The notes under the pieces are model-generated. The model had not been told where the DNA came from. It was given only the letters and a program-made list of their open reading frames with translations, and made no database searches. A stretch of DNA of 64,000 nt from Bifidobacterium miconisargentati. Its GTDB lineage: Bacteria > Actinomycetota > Actinomycetes > Actinomycetales > Bifidobacteriaceae. The translations under genes were made by a program, and so were the position numbers. Shown piece after piece: positions 17,583 to 26,094 of the stretch (the stretch's first letter is position 1; every line of letters starts with the position of its first letter). The stretch covers positions 1 through 64,000 of the forward strand of contig NZ_JAHBBJ010000017.1 in NCBI RefSeq assembly GCF_019331675.1, written 5' to 3'.

Positions 17583-18677
17583 ATGGCCGCGAACAACGCA
17601 AAGCCAAAGGAATCATGGCGGACGAAGCTCGGTAACTTCGAATGGAAAGCTTCGCCGTACATCTACATCGCACCGTTCTTCATCCTGTTCCTGATCGTTG
17701 GTCTGTTCCCGCTGATCTACACCGTGGTGATCGCCACCCGTTCGTACAACACCCTGACCGGCGACGCCGGCCTCGCAGTGTGCGGCGCCACCTGCAACAG
17801 CACCACACCGTCCTGGTACGGCAACTTCTTGTGGGTGCTGCACCAGCCCGCCTTCTACGTCGCCCTGCGTAACTCGTTCAGCATCTTCCTGCTGAGCTCT
17901 GTGCCGCAGATCATCATCGCCCTGTGGCTCGCCTGGATCCTCGACGCCAACCTCAAGGCCAAGACCTTCTGGCGCATGGGCGTGCTCCTGCCGTACGTGG
18001 TCGCACCTTCCGCCGCAGGTATCATCTTCTCCCAGATCTTCTCCGACAAGATGGGCGCCATCAACGTGATTCTCCAGGAGATTGGTCTGCAGCCCATTAT
18101 GTGGCACGGCAGCGCGATCTGGTCGCATCTCGCCATCGCCACCATCGTCAACTGGCGTTGGATCGGCTACAACACGCTGATTCTGCTCGCCGCCATGCAG
18201 GCCATCCCGCGTGATGTGCTCGAAGCGGCCGTCGTGGACGGTGCCGGCAAGTGGCGCACCTTCCGTTCCATCACCCTGCCGATGCTCAAGCCCACCCTGA
18301 TCTTCGTCATCATCACCTCCACCATCGGCGGTCTGCAGATCTTCGATGAGCCGCAGCTGTTCCACAACGGTGCCAGCTCCGGCGGTGGCCCGAACAACCA
18401 GTACCTGACCGTGAGCCTCTACCTGTACAAGCTCGGCTTCGTGAACGTGACCCCCGGTCAGCCGAACCTGGGCCGTGCGGCCGCCGTGGCCTGGCTGCTG
18501 TTCCTCATCATCGTGGTGATCGCGCTGCTCAACTTCTACCTGACCCAGCGCATGGCCACCGGTGGCAAGAAGGGCGACAAGAAGGCCCAGAGGCTGTCCG
18601 CAGAGCGTAACGAGGCCGAACGCCAGCGCGCCATCCGTTCCGGCGCCAACGCCCGTGCCGCCGCAGGAATCGAGTAA
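17583..18677 (+). CDS. cldF: Sugar ABC transporter permease, MalF type (CldF-like)
   Basis: First inner-membrane permease of the ABC importer, 364 residues. About six transmembrane segments are seen, starting with YIYIAPFFILFLIVGLFPLIY. The EAA loop that contacts the ATPase is ALEAAVVDGAGKWRTF-like (here LEAAVVDGAGKWRTFRSITL). A periplasmic loop with cysteines (AVCGATCNSTTPSW) follows helix 1. The C-terminal tail is charged and rich in Lys, Arg and Glu. ATG at 17583 has AAAGGAG upstream; the frame further upstream runs through the intergenic hairpin and is not a gene start. Confidence 0.88.
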   Translation: MAANNAKPKESWRTKLGNFEWKASPYIYIAPFFILFLIVGLFPLIYTVVIATRSYNTLTGDAGLAVCGATCNSTTPSWYGNFLWVLHQPAFYVALRNSFSIFLLSSVPQIIIALWLAWILDANLKAKTFWRMGVLLPYVVAPSAAGIIFSQIFSDKMGAINVILQEIGLQPIMWHGSAIWSHLAIATIVNWRWIGYNTLILLAAMQAIPRDVLEAAVVDGAGKWRTFRSITLPMLKPTLIFVIITSTIGGLQIFDEPQLFHNGASSGGGPNNQYLTVSLYLYKLGFVNVTPGQPNLGRAAAVAWLLFLIIVVIALLNFYLTQRMATGGKKGDKKAQRLSAERNEAERQRAIRSGANARAAAGIE

Positions 18678-18689
18678 GAGGGAATCATC

Positions 18690-19628
18690 ATGGGTAAGGA
18701 ATCAAACAAGAACGAACTCGGCACCCCGGTCCTCGAACAGGTCTATGGCAAGGGTGTGTCCAAGGCGGCTTCCCGCCAGCGCAAGGCCCGTCTGGGCATG
18801 ACCTCCGAGGGCCGCAAGCCCGGCTGGGGCAGCTACCTGGGTCTGATCGTGACCCTGCTGGTCTTCGTGTTCCCGCTGTACTACGCGATTTCCATCGCAT
18901 CCCAGGACACCCCGAGTAACCAGTACGGCGTCCAGGCGCTGATTCCGGGCTCCTCGCTGTTCCGCAACCTCGGCCGCGCCTTCGCCGAACTGAAGTTCTG
19001 GCAGGCCCTCGGCGGCACGTTCACCGTGTCCACCGTGGTCTCCATCTCCACCGTGTTCTTCAGCACCCTGGCCGGCTACTCCTTCGCCAAGCTGCGCTTC
19101 CGCGGCCGTAACGTGCTGCTGACCTGCGTGGTGGCCACCATGACCATCCCGCAGCAGCTGAGCGTGGTCCCGCTGTACATCATGGCCAACAAGGCCGGCC
19201 TGTACGGCAACCTGCTCGCCGTCATCATCCCCGGCCTGGTCAGTGCATTCGGCGTGTTCTGGATGACGCAGTACTTGCAGGACGCATTGCCCTACGAGCT
19301 CATCGAGGCGGCCCGTGTGGACGGCTGCTCCATGTTCCGCACGTTCCTCTCCGTCGGCCTGCCCGCGGCCAAGCCCGCTGCATCCATGCTGTTCCTCTTC
19401 ACCTTCATCGGCCAGTGGACCAACTACTTCTGGCCCATGCTGGTGCTCGGCTCCAACAAGAACAGCATGCTCACCGTCGCGGCCTCCGCACTGAAGGGCG
19501 CCCACTTCACGGATTACACCATCGTGATGTCCGGCGTGCTCCTGACGACGTTCCCGCTGATCCTGCTGTTCTTCTTCGCTGGCAAGCAGCTGGTCTCCGG
19601 CATCATGGCCGGCGCCGTCAAGGGCTGA
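18690..19628 (+). CDS. cldG: Sugar ABC transporter permease, MalG type (CldG-like)
   Basis: Second permease, 312 residues, with about six transmembrane segments after a hydrophilic N-terminal stretch of roughly 45 residues. The EAA motif is LIEAARVDGCSMFRTFLSVG, and the last helix ends in AGKQLVSGIMAGAVKG, the typical MalG-like C terminus. It starts 12 bases after cldF behind GAGGGA. It forms the membrane heterodimer with the preceding gene. Confidence 0.88.
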   Translation: MGKESNKNELGTPVLEQVYGKGVSKAASRQRKARLGMTSEGRKPGWGSYLGLIVTLLVFVFPLYYAISIASQDTPSNQYGVQALIPGSSLFRNLGRAFAELKFWQALGGTFTVSTVVSISTVFFSTLAGYSFAKLRFRGRNVLLTCVVATMTIPQQLSVVPLYIMANKAGLYGNLLAVIIPGLVSAFGVFWMTQYLQDALPYELIEAARVDGCSMFRTFLSVGLPAAKPAASMLFLFTFIGQWTNYFWPMLVLGSNKNSMLTVAASALKGAHFTDYTIVMSGVLLTTFPLILLFFFAGKQLVSGIMAGAVKG

Positions 19629-19656
19629 TTGCAGACTTCTCTGTCCCCTTCTTCGG

Positions 19657-19700
19657 CGGTTTCCGGTTTTCCGCAAAAACGGAAGACCGGAAACCGTCCC
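19657..19700 (+). terminator. Terminator-like hairpin between cldG and the glucosidase gene
   Basis: A 17-bp stem (CGGTTTCCGGTTTTCCG at 19657-19673 with CGGAAGACCGGAAACCG at 19680-19696, one mismatch), followed by a T/C-rich tract. It may reduce or end transcription before the GH1 gene, which then could have its own promoter in the AT-rich stretch around 19700-19760. Confidence 0.7.
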
Positions 19701-19791
19701 CTCTTTCTTCCTTTTATTCCTTATATATAACCCTGTTTATATAGGCGAGTGATTTCGCCTTCAATCCAACCTCAAAGTCGAGGAGCTTCCC

Positions 19792-21177
19792 ATGACTTTC
19801 ACTTTCCCCAAAGACTTCACCTGGGGCACCGCAACCGCTTCCTACCAGGTCGAGGGCGCCATCCATGAGGATGGCCGTACTCCTTCCATCTGGGATACGT
19901 TCTGCGCCAGGCCGGGCACCATCGCCGACGGCACGTCGGGCGAGCGTGCCTGCGACCAGTACCACCGCTACATGGAGGACATCGAGATCATGAAGCGAAT
20001 GGGTGTGGGTGCCTACCGCTTCTCCGTGTCCTGGTCCCGCATCATCCCCGAGCCGGACGGCAAGGTGAACATGGCCGGCGTCGATTACTACCTGCGCCTG
20101 CTGGACGCCCTGCGTGAGGCCGGCATCAAGCCCGCCTGCACCGTGTACCACTGGGATCTGCCCCAGTACCTCGAGGATTTGGGCGGCTGGCCGAACCGCG
20201 ACACCGCCAAGCGTTACGCCGAGTACGCGCAGGTGCTCGCCGAACGGTTCGGCGACCGCATCGACACGTGGATCACGCTCAACGAGCCGTGGTGCGCCGC
20301 GTACCTGGGGTACGGCAACGGCGTGCACGCGCCGGGCATCAAGGACTACGCGAAGTCCCTCCAGGCCGTGCATCACCTCAACCTCGCGCACGGCCTGGGC
20401 ACCCAGGCGATCCGTTCCGTGCTTGGCGACCAGGCCCGCATCTCCGTGACGCTGAACCCGTCGGTCAACATCGCCGAGACGGACGCGCCGGAGGACATCG
20501 CGGCCAAGCGGCGCGCCGACCTGATGAACAACGAGGTCTTCTACGGGCCGATGCTCGAGGGCCGCTACGATCCGGACATCTTCGAGGCCACCGCGGACAT
20601 CACCGACTGGTCGTTCGTCAGGGACGGCGACCTGGAGACGATCCACCAGCCGCTGCAGGTGCTGGGCCTGAACTACTACTCCACCTCGCATGTGCGCGCG
20701 GCCGCCCCGGGCAACGTCAACGAGGGCGTGCCGGCCCCCGCGCAGGACATCGTGGAGTTCCTGCCGCCGACCGGCGAACTGACCGCGATGGGCTGGAACC
20801 AGGAACCGCATGGCCTGACCACATTGCTGACAGAGCTCGGCACCCGCTTCCCCGACCTGCCGCTCATGGTCACCGAGAACGGTTCCGCTTGGGACGACGT
20901 GGTGTCCGAGGACGCCGCGGCCCCCGGCGGCAAGATCGTGCACGACCCGCAGCGCGTCAACTACATGAACCAGCACATCCGCGCGGTCGCCGACGCGATC
21001 GAGGCCGGCGCGAACGTCACCGGCTACTACGCATGGTCCCTGCTGGACAACTTCGAATGGGCCTTGGGCCTGAGCAAGCGGTTCGGCATCATCCGTGTCG
21101 ACTACGACACCGAGGAACGCATCTGGAAGGACTCCGCCCTGCGCTACGGCGAGATCGTCAAGGCCAACGCCATCTGA
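19792..21177 (+). CDS. cldC: GH1 beta-glucosidase (CldC-like)
   Basis: Cytoplasmic retaining beta-glucosidase of glycoside hydrolase family 1, 461 residues, for hydrolysing imported cellobiose and cellodextrins. The N-terminal FTWGTATASYQVEGA signature is present, the acid/base is Glu165 in TLNEPW, and the nucleophile is Glu362 in VTENGSAW. ALSKRFGIIRVDYDT-like C-terminal sequence (here GLSKRFGIIRVDYDTEERIW) matches plain beta-glucosidases. It lacks the Ser-Lys-Tyr phosphate-binding loop of 6-phospho enzymes, in contrast to the PTS-linked paralogue at 49824. The likely ribosome site is GAGGAG about 8 bases before the ATG. No signal peptide. Confidence 0.9.
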   Translation: MTFTFPKDFTWGTATASYQVEGAIHEDGRTPSIWDTFCARPGTIADGTSGERACDQYHRYMEDIEIMKRMGVGAYRFSVSWSRIIPEPDGKVNMAGVDYYLRLLDALREAGIKPACTVYHWDLPQYLEDLGGWPNRDTAKRYAEYAQVLAERFGDRIDTWITLNEPWCAAYLGYGNGVHAPGIKDYAKSLQAVHHLNLAHGLGTQAIRSVLGDQARISVTLNPSVNIAETDAPEDIAAKRRADLMNNEVFYGPMLEGRYDPDIFEATADITDWSFVRDGDLETIHQPLQVLGLNYYSTSHVRAAAPGNVNEGVPAPAQDIVEFLPPTGELTAMGWNQEPHGLTTLLTELGTRFPDLPLMVTENGSAWDDVVSEDAAAPGGKIVHDPQRVNYMNQHIRAVADAIEAGANVTGYYAWSLLDNFEWALGLSKRFGIIRVDYDTEERIWKDSALRYGEIVKANAI

Positions 21178-21205
21178 CGATTCCCCGACCTCCGGAACCA
21201 TACGA

Positions 21206-21240
21206 CGTGTGCCCGCCGGATAACGACCGGCGGGCACACA
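21206..21240 (+). terminator. Hairpin after beta-glucosidase gene
   Basis: GTGTGCCCGCCGG pairs with CCGGCGGGCACAC around a 7-base loop, 29 bases after the stop. No T-run. It may stabilise the upstream mRNA or attenuate the MFS gene. Confidence 0.65.
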
Positions 21241-21293
21241 GCCCGTCAGCCGTCACCCACCAGCAGCCATACCCTCCAAAGGATCATGAATCA

Positions 21294-22550
21294 ATGAGTC
21301 ATGAGGAAGACATCTCGTCCCGGATCGCCCTTCCCATGCCGACCATGATCCGTTTCCTCACGGGTTTCTTCCTCTGTGGCCTGCTGTGGATGACGGCTTT
21401 CAATTCCGCCAGCATGGTGCTGCTCCCGCAACGCCTCAAGGACGACGGGTTCGCCGACCCGAACGGCATGATCGCGCAGCTCAACGCGGCGGGCGCGATC
21501 GTGGCGTTATGCGCGAACATCGTGTTCGGTTCGCTTTCCGACCGGTCGCGCTCGCGGTTCGGACGCCGCACGCCGTTCATGATCGGCGGCGCCATCGCAT
21601 CGGGAACCTGCCTGTTCCTGGTGGCGGTCGCGCAGCAGACGGTCACCATCATCGCGGCCTGGTGCGGTTTGCAGCTGTTCCTCAACGCATTGCTGTCGCC
21701 GACCCTCGCCACATTGTCGGATCGGATTCCCGGCAGCCTGCGCGTGCGCATGTCCGTGGCATACGGGCTCGGCACCACCACCGGCAATGCGCTCGGCACC
21801 ATGCTCGGCGCGATGTTCCACGAACAGAAGACCGTCGGCTTCGCCGTCGCGGCCTGTCTGCTGGCGTTGGACGGCCTCATCGTCACGACCATATGGCCCA
21901 AGGAACCGTCCGCCGCGAACCTGCCGAAGGCCGGCGACGGCGTGGCCGCGATTCTGAAAAGCTTCAAACCGCCCACCCGCGGGGCGTCGGACTTCTACAA
22001 GGCGCTGGTCGGCCGGTTCTGCCTGATGCTCGCCTACAACATGGTGTTCGCCTACCAGCTCTATATCCTCGAAAGCTATCTCGGGCAGAACGCCAAACAG
22101 GCCGCGGCCACCATCGCGGTGCTGTCGTCGTGCACCATGATTGCAAGCCTCACCGGCATGATCGTCAGCGGCGTCATTGCGGAGCGATGGGGGAGAAGGA
22201 AGCCGTTGCTCATCATCGCCGCGATACTGCTGGCTTGCGGATTCCTTACTCCCCGGCTGGTGCCTTCGGTGCCGGGATTCTATATATACGGCGTGCTGGC
22301 CGGACTCGGATACGGCACCTACAACGCCAGCAATCAGGCGCTCAGCATCGATGTCCTGCCGAACAAGGACGAGGCCGGCAAGGGGCTGGGCATCCTGAAC
22401 CTCGCCAATACATCCGGCATGATTCTGGTCGCGGTCATCACCTCTTCGATGTACGCGGTATGCGGAACCTACCGGCCGGTGTTCATCGGCGCGGCATTGA
22501 TGGCGCTGATCAGTGTTCCGTGCATCGCGACCATCAAGTCCGCCCGGTAG
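21294..22550 (+). CDS. MFS transporter, probable sugar permease
   Basis: Major facilitator protein of 418 residues with about twelve hydrophobic segments. The loop 2-3 motif is GSLSDRSRSRFGRRTPFM, of the type found in disaccharide/oligosaccharide symporters and related SLC45-like proteins, and loop 8-9 has GVIAERWGRRKPLLI. The start ATG at 21294 has AAAGGA about 10 bases upstream. The reading frame stays open far upstream through the glucosidase gene, but that part is antisense-like shadow. It sits directly behind the ABC/beta-glucosidase operon, so it may move a beta-glucoside or its product; the direction is unknown. Confidence 0.8.
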   Translation: MSHEEDISSRIALPMPTMIRFLTGFFLCGLLWMTAFNSASMVLLPQRLKDDGFADPNGMIAQLNAAGAIVALCANIVFGSLSDRSRSRFGRRTPFMIGGAIASGTCLFLVAVAQQTVTIIAAWCGLQLFLNALLSPTLATLSDRIPGSLRVRMSVAYGLGTTTGNALGTMLGAMFHEQKTVGFAVAACLLALDGLIVTTIWPKEPSAANLPKAGDGVAAILKSFKPPTRGASDFYKALVGRFCLMLAYNMVFAYQLYILESYLGQNAKQAAATIAVLSSCTMIASLTGMIVSGVIAERWGRRKPLLIIAAILLACGFLTPRLVPSVPGFYIYGVLAGLGYGTYNASNQALSIDVLPNKDEAGKGLGILNLANTSGMILVAVITSSMYAVCGTYRPVFIGAALMALISVPCIATIKSAR

Positions 22551-22567
22551 GTTCCCGTGACAACGAA

Positions 22568-22664
22568 CAATGGGTGGAATCCCGGGAAGCCGAGGTTCCA
22601 CCCATTGAAAACATGTCTGCGCAGTTACTGCCTGTTTTGGCCTTGATACCGGCAGTAACTGCGC
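22568..22664. terminator. Two hairpins between convergent genes
   Basis: CAATGGGTGGAA (22568-22579) pairs with TTCCACCCATTG (22596-22607), and GCGCAGTTACTGCC (22619-22632) pairs with GGCAGTAACTGCGC (22651-22664). They lie between the MFS gene and the oppositely oriented oxidoreductase gene and probably end transcription from both sides. Confidence 0.7.
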
Positions 22665-22681
22665 GGGATACGAGAGGTTGC

Positions 22682-23302
22682 TTACTTCACGACCTTGAAA
22701 CCGCCGGTCCACGGGGTCTGCTCGGTCACGCCGAGGACGATCTGCAGGGCGCCGTAGCCCTCGAGGTACTGGGCGCGCTTGAGCGGGCCGGCGTCCACGG
22801 TCTTCAGGCCGGCGGCCTCGATGAAGGCGGCCACGGACTTCTTGGCGTCCTCGTCATCGGAGGCGAGCTGCACCACGGTCGGGGCGCCGTCGTTCTCACC
22901 GGTGGCGAGCGTGGCGGCGAAGGTGGTGTTGAAGCCCTTGACCACCTTGGACTCCGGCAGCTTGGCGGCCACATATTCGGCGGCGGACTTGAAACCTTCC
23001 GGCAGGGCCAGATCGAAGGTGGTGAAGTCGATCGGGTTGGCCACGTCCACCACGGTCTTGCCGGCCAGCTGATCGGCATACGTGGCGAGCACCTCGTCGT
23101 AGGCCGGGAACGGCAGGGCCAGCACCACGATGTCGCCGGTGGCGGTGGCCTCGCCGAACTTCGCGCCGGTGACGCCGTTCGCGGCCGCGGCGGCCTTGTC
23201 CGGGTTGCGGTCGATGACCTGCACGTTCGCGCCGGCCTTGACGGCGATGCCCGCCACGGCGGAACCGATGTTGCCCGCGCCGAAGATGGTGATGTTGCTC
23301 AT
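22682..23302 (-). CDS. NAD(P)-binding oxidoreductase, F420 reductase-like fold
   Basis: 206-residue protein with an N-terminal Rossmann motif (ITIFGAGNIGSAVAGIAVKAG) and FNTTFAATL, the pattern of the NADPH:F420 oxidoreductase family. Bifidobacteria are not known to make coenzyme F420, so the true substrate is probably different. The ATG at 23302 has AAGGAC upstream; the longer frame to 23437 is not needed. It is divergent from a PadR gene, with GAGATATC motifs in the shared 264-base spacer, so PadR control is likely. Confidence 0.75.
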   Translation of the reverse strand: MSNITIFGAGNIGSAVAGIAVKAGANVQVIDRNPDKAAAAANGVTGAKFGEATATGDIVVLALPFPAYDEVLATYADQLAGKTVVDVANPIDFTTFDLALPEGFKSAAEYVAAKLPESKVVKGFNTTFAATLATGENDGAPTVVQLASDDEDAKKSVAAFIEAAGLKTVDAGPLKRAQYLEGYGALQIVLGVTEQTPWTGGFKVVK

Positions 23303-23425
23303 GGTAAGTCCTTTCGATGGTCGCCGTTGCCGGCACGTTTTCCGCTGATTTGTTGCCTGCGACTGCTTGGTTGCCTCGGTCGGTATCCGTTGCGTTCGCG
23401 TTGTTGCCAGTATGCACCTCAACAA

Positions 23426-23560
23426 GAGATATTTCAAACTGAGATATATCGAGAGGATTTATATCAAACTGAAAAACGTTGGAATTTCGGCGCTTGTGAC
23501 GTTGCGCCCACCTTCGGCTTCCGGCGTGTCGTTCTGAGATATCTCGGCTTGAGATATCAT
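23426..23560. promoter_or_regulatory. Repeated GAGATAT motifs, probable PadR operators
   Basis: Within the divergent spacer GAGATAT occurs at 23426, 23441, 23536 (as the perfect palindrome GAGATATCTC, 23536-23545) and 23551 (GAGATATCAT). A further half match TTATATCAAACT is near 23460. The cluster sits at both promoters of the divergent pair. PadR proteins bind AT-rich palindromes of this type; the assignment is inference. Confidence 0.6.
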
Positions 23561-23566
23561 GAACAT

Positions 23567-24091
23567 ATGATGAACACCGTAGAACTCATGACCTTGGGCT
23601 TCCTCTCGGAGGAGCCGTTGTGCGGCTATCGGCTGCGCAAGAAGATGGACCAGCTGCAGGGCTATATGCAGGCGGTCTCCGACGGCACCCTGCATTCCGT
23701 CACCAACAAATTCGTCAAGGCCGGCTACATCGGCGAGACCTTCAACGTGGTGAACGGCCGCCGGCTGCGCGAATTCCATCTCGAACCGGCCGGGCGCGAC
23801 GTACTCATTGAGGAGCTGAAGAACACAAGCGGCTACAACCTCACCAACATCACCAAATGGGCGGTCGTCATGTCGTTCCTCTCCGTCATCCCCGACGAAG
23901 CCGACCGCCGCGCCGTGCTGTGCAGGCGTCTCGAATCGCTGGGCTCCGACGTGCGCCGGCTGTACAGCGACGGCGAGGGGCCCATCGACAACGACAAGGT
24001 GGCCGACAAGTACCGTCGCGCAGTGCTCATGATCCACGACGCCGAAATCGACGCCGAACGCCAGTGGCTCATGGAGGAGCTCGGCGAGTGA
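23567..24091 (+). CDS. PadR family transcriptional regulator
   Basis: 174-residue regulator. The winged-helix part shows the PadR pattern: TLGFLSEEPLCGYRLRKKMD, GTLHSVTNKFVKAGYIGE and GRRLREFHLEPAGRDVL. The C-terminal half is helical and may form the dimer. There is no clear ribosome site, and a second ATG lies directly after the first (23570), so a short-leader transcript is possible. The stop overlaps the next gene's GTG start. It probably represses itself and the divergent oxidoreductase. Confidence 0.85.
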   Translation: MMNTVELMTLGFLSEEPLCGYRLRKKMDQLQGYMQAVSDGTLHSVTNKFVKAGYIGETFNVVNGRRLREFHLEPAGRDVLIEELKNTSGYNLTNITKWAVVMSFLSVIPDEADRRAVLCRRLESLGSDVRRLYSDGEGPIDNDKVADKYRRAVLMIHDAEIDAERQWLMEELGE

Positions 24092-24786
24092 GCGATGCGG
24101 AAGACACGGCCGGCGTCGCCGATTCGCCGGTCCGTGTGCCGACTGCGGCCGATATCGAAGCGCTGTACGACCGTATGGAACGCGAAATCGGCCCCACGAA
24201 CTGGTGGCCGGCGGACAGCACGTTCGAGATCATGGTGGGTGCGGTGCTCACGCAGAACACCGCCTGGGGAAACGTCGACCGTTCGCTCGGCGCGCTCAAG
24301 GCGGCCGGGGCTCTGGAGCCGCATGCGATCGCGGCATTGGAATCGCATGCGTTGCAGGATCTGATCCGCCCGTCCGGCTTCTATCGGAACAAGGCGAAGG
24401 CGCTGCAATCGTTGAGCCGATGGTACATCGACCGGTGCGGCGCGCGTCCGGAAGGCGCGGCGGACATCGCCGACGACGAGCTGCGCGCAGAGCTGCTGGG
24501 ATTGTTCGGCATCGGCGGGGAGACGGCGGACGACCTGGTGTTGTATGTGTTCGGCCGCCGCGCCTTCGTGTCCGACACCTATGCGCGGCGGCTCTTCGTC
24601 TTTCTGGGATTCGCCGTGCCATCCGGATACCCTGCATTCCACAGGACCTTTGCGCCGGCCGTATTGGCGACTGGTCTGGATGTCGCGCAACTGCAGGAAT
24701 TCCACGGTCTCATCGACGAATACGGCAAGGCGTATCGCACTGAAGAGGCCAAAGCGGAATCATTCCTGCACGGCTTCAAGATGTGA
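24088..24786 (+). CDS. HhH-GPD DNA glycosylase, endonuclease III-related (MagIII-like)
   Basis: 232-residue base-excision repair glycosylase. TFEIMVGAVLTQNTAWGNVD and the helix-hairpin-helix LLGLFGIGGETADDLVLYVF, then VSDTYARR with the conserved catalytic Asp (Asp163), place it in the endonuclease III superfamily. The lyase lysine of Nth (GVGRKTA) is a glutamate here (Glu145), and the four cysteines of the iron-sulfur cluster are absent. It should therefore be a monofunctional glycosylase, closest in pattern to 3-methyladenine glycosylase MagIII. The GTG start at 24088 overlaps the padR stop. Its end overlaps the convergent DedA gene by 27 bases. Confidence 0.78.
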   Translation: MSDAEDTAGVADSPVRVPTAADIEALYDRMEREIGPTNWWPADSTFEIMVGAVLTQNTAWGNVDRSLGALKAAGALEPHAIAALESHALQDLIRPSGFYRNKAKALQSLSRWYIDRCGARPEGAADIADDELRAELLGLFGIGGETADDLVLYVFGRRAFVSDTYARRLFVFLGFAVPSGYPAFHRTFAPAVLATGLDVAQLQEFHGLIDEYGKAYRTEEAKAESFLHGFKM

Positions 24787-25425
24787 ACGGACCTTCACCA
24801 CCACATACCAGACAAGCAGCGCCACCACGATGGCTGCCACCGCATACTGGAACTTATCGAGGAACCCTAGGATTGAGCACCAACCTGCCCCCAGCACATA
24901 ACCGGCCATGACCAGAATCGTGTTCCATACCGCGGAACCCAGCGTGGTGAGTAGTGTGAACTTCATGAGATTCGTGCGGGCGATGCCGGCGGGAATCGAA
25001 ATCAGCGAACGCGCGATCGGGATCACGCGGCCGATGAGCACTGAAGCCAAGCCGTATTTCGCGAACCAATCGTTGGCCTTGTCGATGTCGGAAGCGTCGG
25101 TGAGCGGCATCAGATCGAACAGTTTGCGCATGCGTGTGGCACCAATCGCATAGGCGATGGCATACAGCACCAGTGCTCCGATCACGGAGCCGATGGTCGC
25201 GCCGGCGATGGCTTCAATAAGGGTCATGCGGCCTTGCGCTGCGGTGAAGCCGGCCAATGGCAGGATGACCTCGCTGGGAATCGGCGGGAACAGGTTTTCG
25301 AGGAACACGGCGATGCCGGTGCCAAGCCAGCCCATGAGGGACATAAGGCCGACGAGCCAGTCCGTGATCGCGCCGATGAATCCGCCCGTGGAAACCGGGC
25401 ACTGCGTAATGGTTGCAATGTTCAT
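24760..25425 (-). CDS. DedA family membrane protein
   Basis: Integral membrane protein of about 221 residues in the DedA/VTT family, implicated in lipid carrier (undecaprenyl phosphate or phospholipid) transport. Family signatures are ENLFPPIPSEVILPLAG (with the essential Glu), GATIGSVIGALVLYAIAYAIG and GRVIPIARSLISIPAGIA. About five hydrophobic segments. ATG at 25425 or GTG at 25434 can start it; no clear ribosome site. It converges with the glycosylase gene and overlaps it by 27 bases. Confidence 0.88.
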   Translation of the reverse strand: MNIATITQCPVSTGGFIGAITDWLVGLMSLMGWLGTGIAVFLENLFPPIPSEVILPLAGFTAAQGRMTLIEAIAGATIGSVIGALVLYAIAYAIGATRMRKLFDLMPLTDASDIDKANDWFAKYGLASVLIGRVIPIARSLISIPAGIARTNLMKFTLLTTLGSAVWNTILVMAGYVLGAGWCSILGFLDKFQYAVAAIVVALLVWYVVVKVRSHLEAVQE

Positions 25426-25594
25426 GGCACTCACGCTATGGTATGCGTGCTTATGCGAGTCTAAGACACTGATATTGGCTGGTTGCAGCGGTAATCATGC
25501 ATTTTGCGTATAGCAAATCATCGTTGTTTTCTATTGGACGGATAAGGTCAACGGCGATTCAATGGAGCTGAACATTGTGATGGAAGGAATCGCT

Positions 25595-26074
25595 ATGAGT
25601 AAGAAGATTCTGGTTACATACTTTTCCGCCACCGGTACTACCGAGGCGGTGGCGGAACGTCTGGCGAAGGCGATCGGCGCGGATCTGACCGAGATTGAAC
25701 CGGCCGAACCGTACACCGCGGCCGACGTGAACTGGCGCGACACCGCGAGCCGTTCGTCCGTTGAGCATGCCCACCGCGACATGCGTCCGGCGTTGGCCAA
25801 GCCGATTGACGTGAAACCGTATGACGTGGTGTTTGTCGGCTACCCGCTGTGGTGGGAGACCGCGCCGCGCGTAGTGCGCACGTTCCTGGAAAGCGAGGAT
25901 TGGGCGGGCAAGACCATCGTGACGTTCGCCACGTCCGGTTCCAGCACCCGTGGCGCCGACGGCGTGCAACTGCACGATTCCGCGCCGACCGCACATTGGG
26001 TCGCCGGCCGTCGTCTGGCCGCCAACGCCAAGGAATCCGAACTCGCCAAGTGGGTCGGCGGACTCGATCTGTAA
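25595..26074 (+). CDS. Flavodoxin family protein
   Basis: 159-residue FMN-binding protein. The phosphate loop YFSATGTTEAVAERLA and the isoalloxazine-contacting VGYPLWWETAPRVVRTFLE are typical of the flavodoxin_4 (WrbA-unlike) group; GKTIVTFATSGSSTRG follows. ATG at 25595 has GGAAGGA upstream; two in-frame upstream starts lack one. Co-oriented with a cupin gene 20 bases further on, so the two are likely cotranscribed. Probably an electron carrier or small quinone/flavin reductase. Confidence 0.85.
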   Translation: MSKKILVTYFSATGTTEAVAERLAKAIGADLTEIEPAEPYTAADVNWRDTASRSSVEHAHRDMRPALAKPIDVKPYDVVFVGYPLWWETAPRVVRTFLESEDWAGKTIVTFATSGSSTRGADGVQLHDSAPTAHWVAGRRLAANAKESELAKWVGGLDL

Positions 26075-26094
26075 CGAAGAAAGGACATTCAGTC

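Noticed and set aside
19714-21237. 507-codon minus-strand frame
   Set aside because: Antisense to the GH1 gene; no recognisable protein pattern.
20268-22550. 760-codon frame suggesting a fusion to the MFS protein
   Set aside because: The first 342 codons are an out-of-frame Arg/Gly/Ala-rich reading of the beta-glucosidase gene; the MFS protein starts at the ATG 21294 with its own ribosome site.
23533-23560. GAGATATC stretch considered as a terminator
   Set aside because: The palindrome is short and AT-rich, lies between divergent promoters and has no T-run; an operator fits better.
21386-24091. 901-codon frame ending in the PadR protein
   Set aside because: Upstream part is a shadow through the MFS gene and antisense to the oxidoreductase; only the last 174 codons look like protein.
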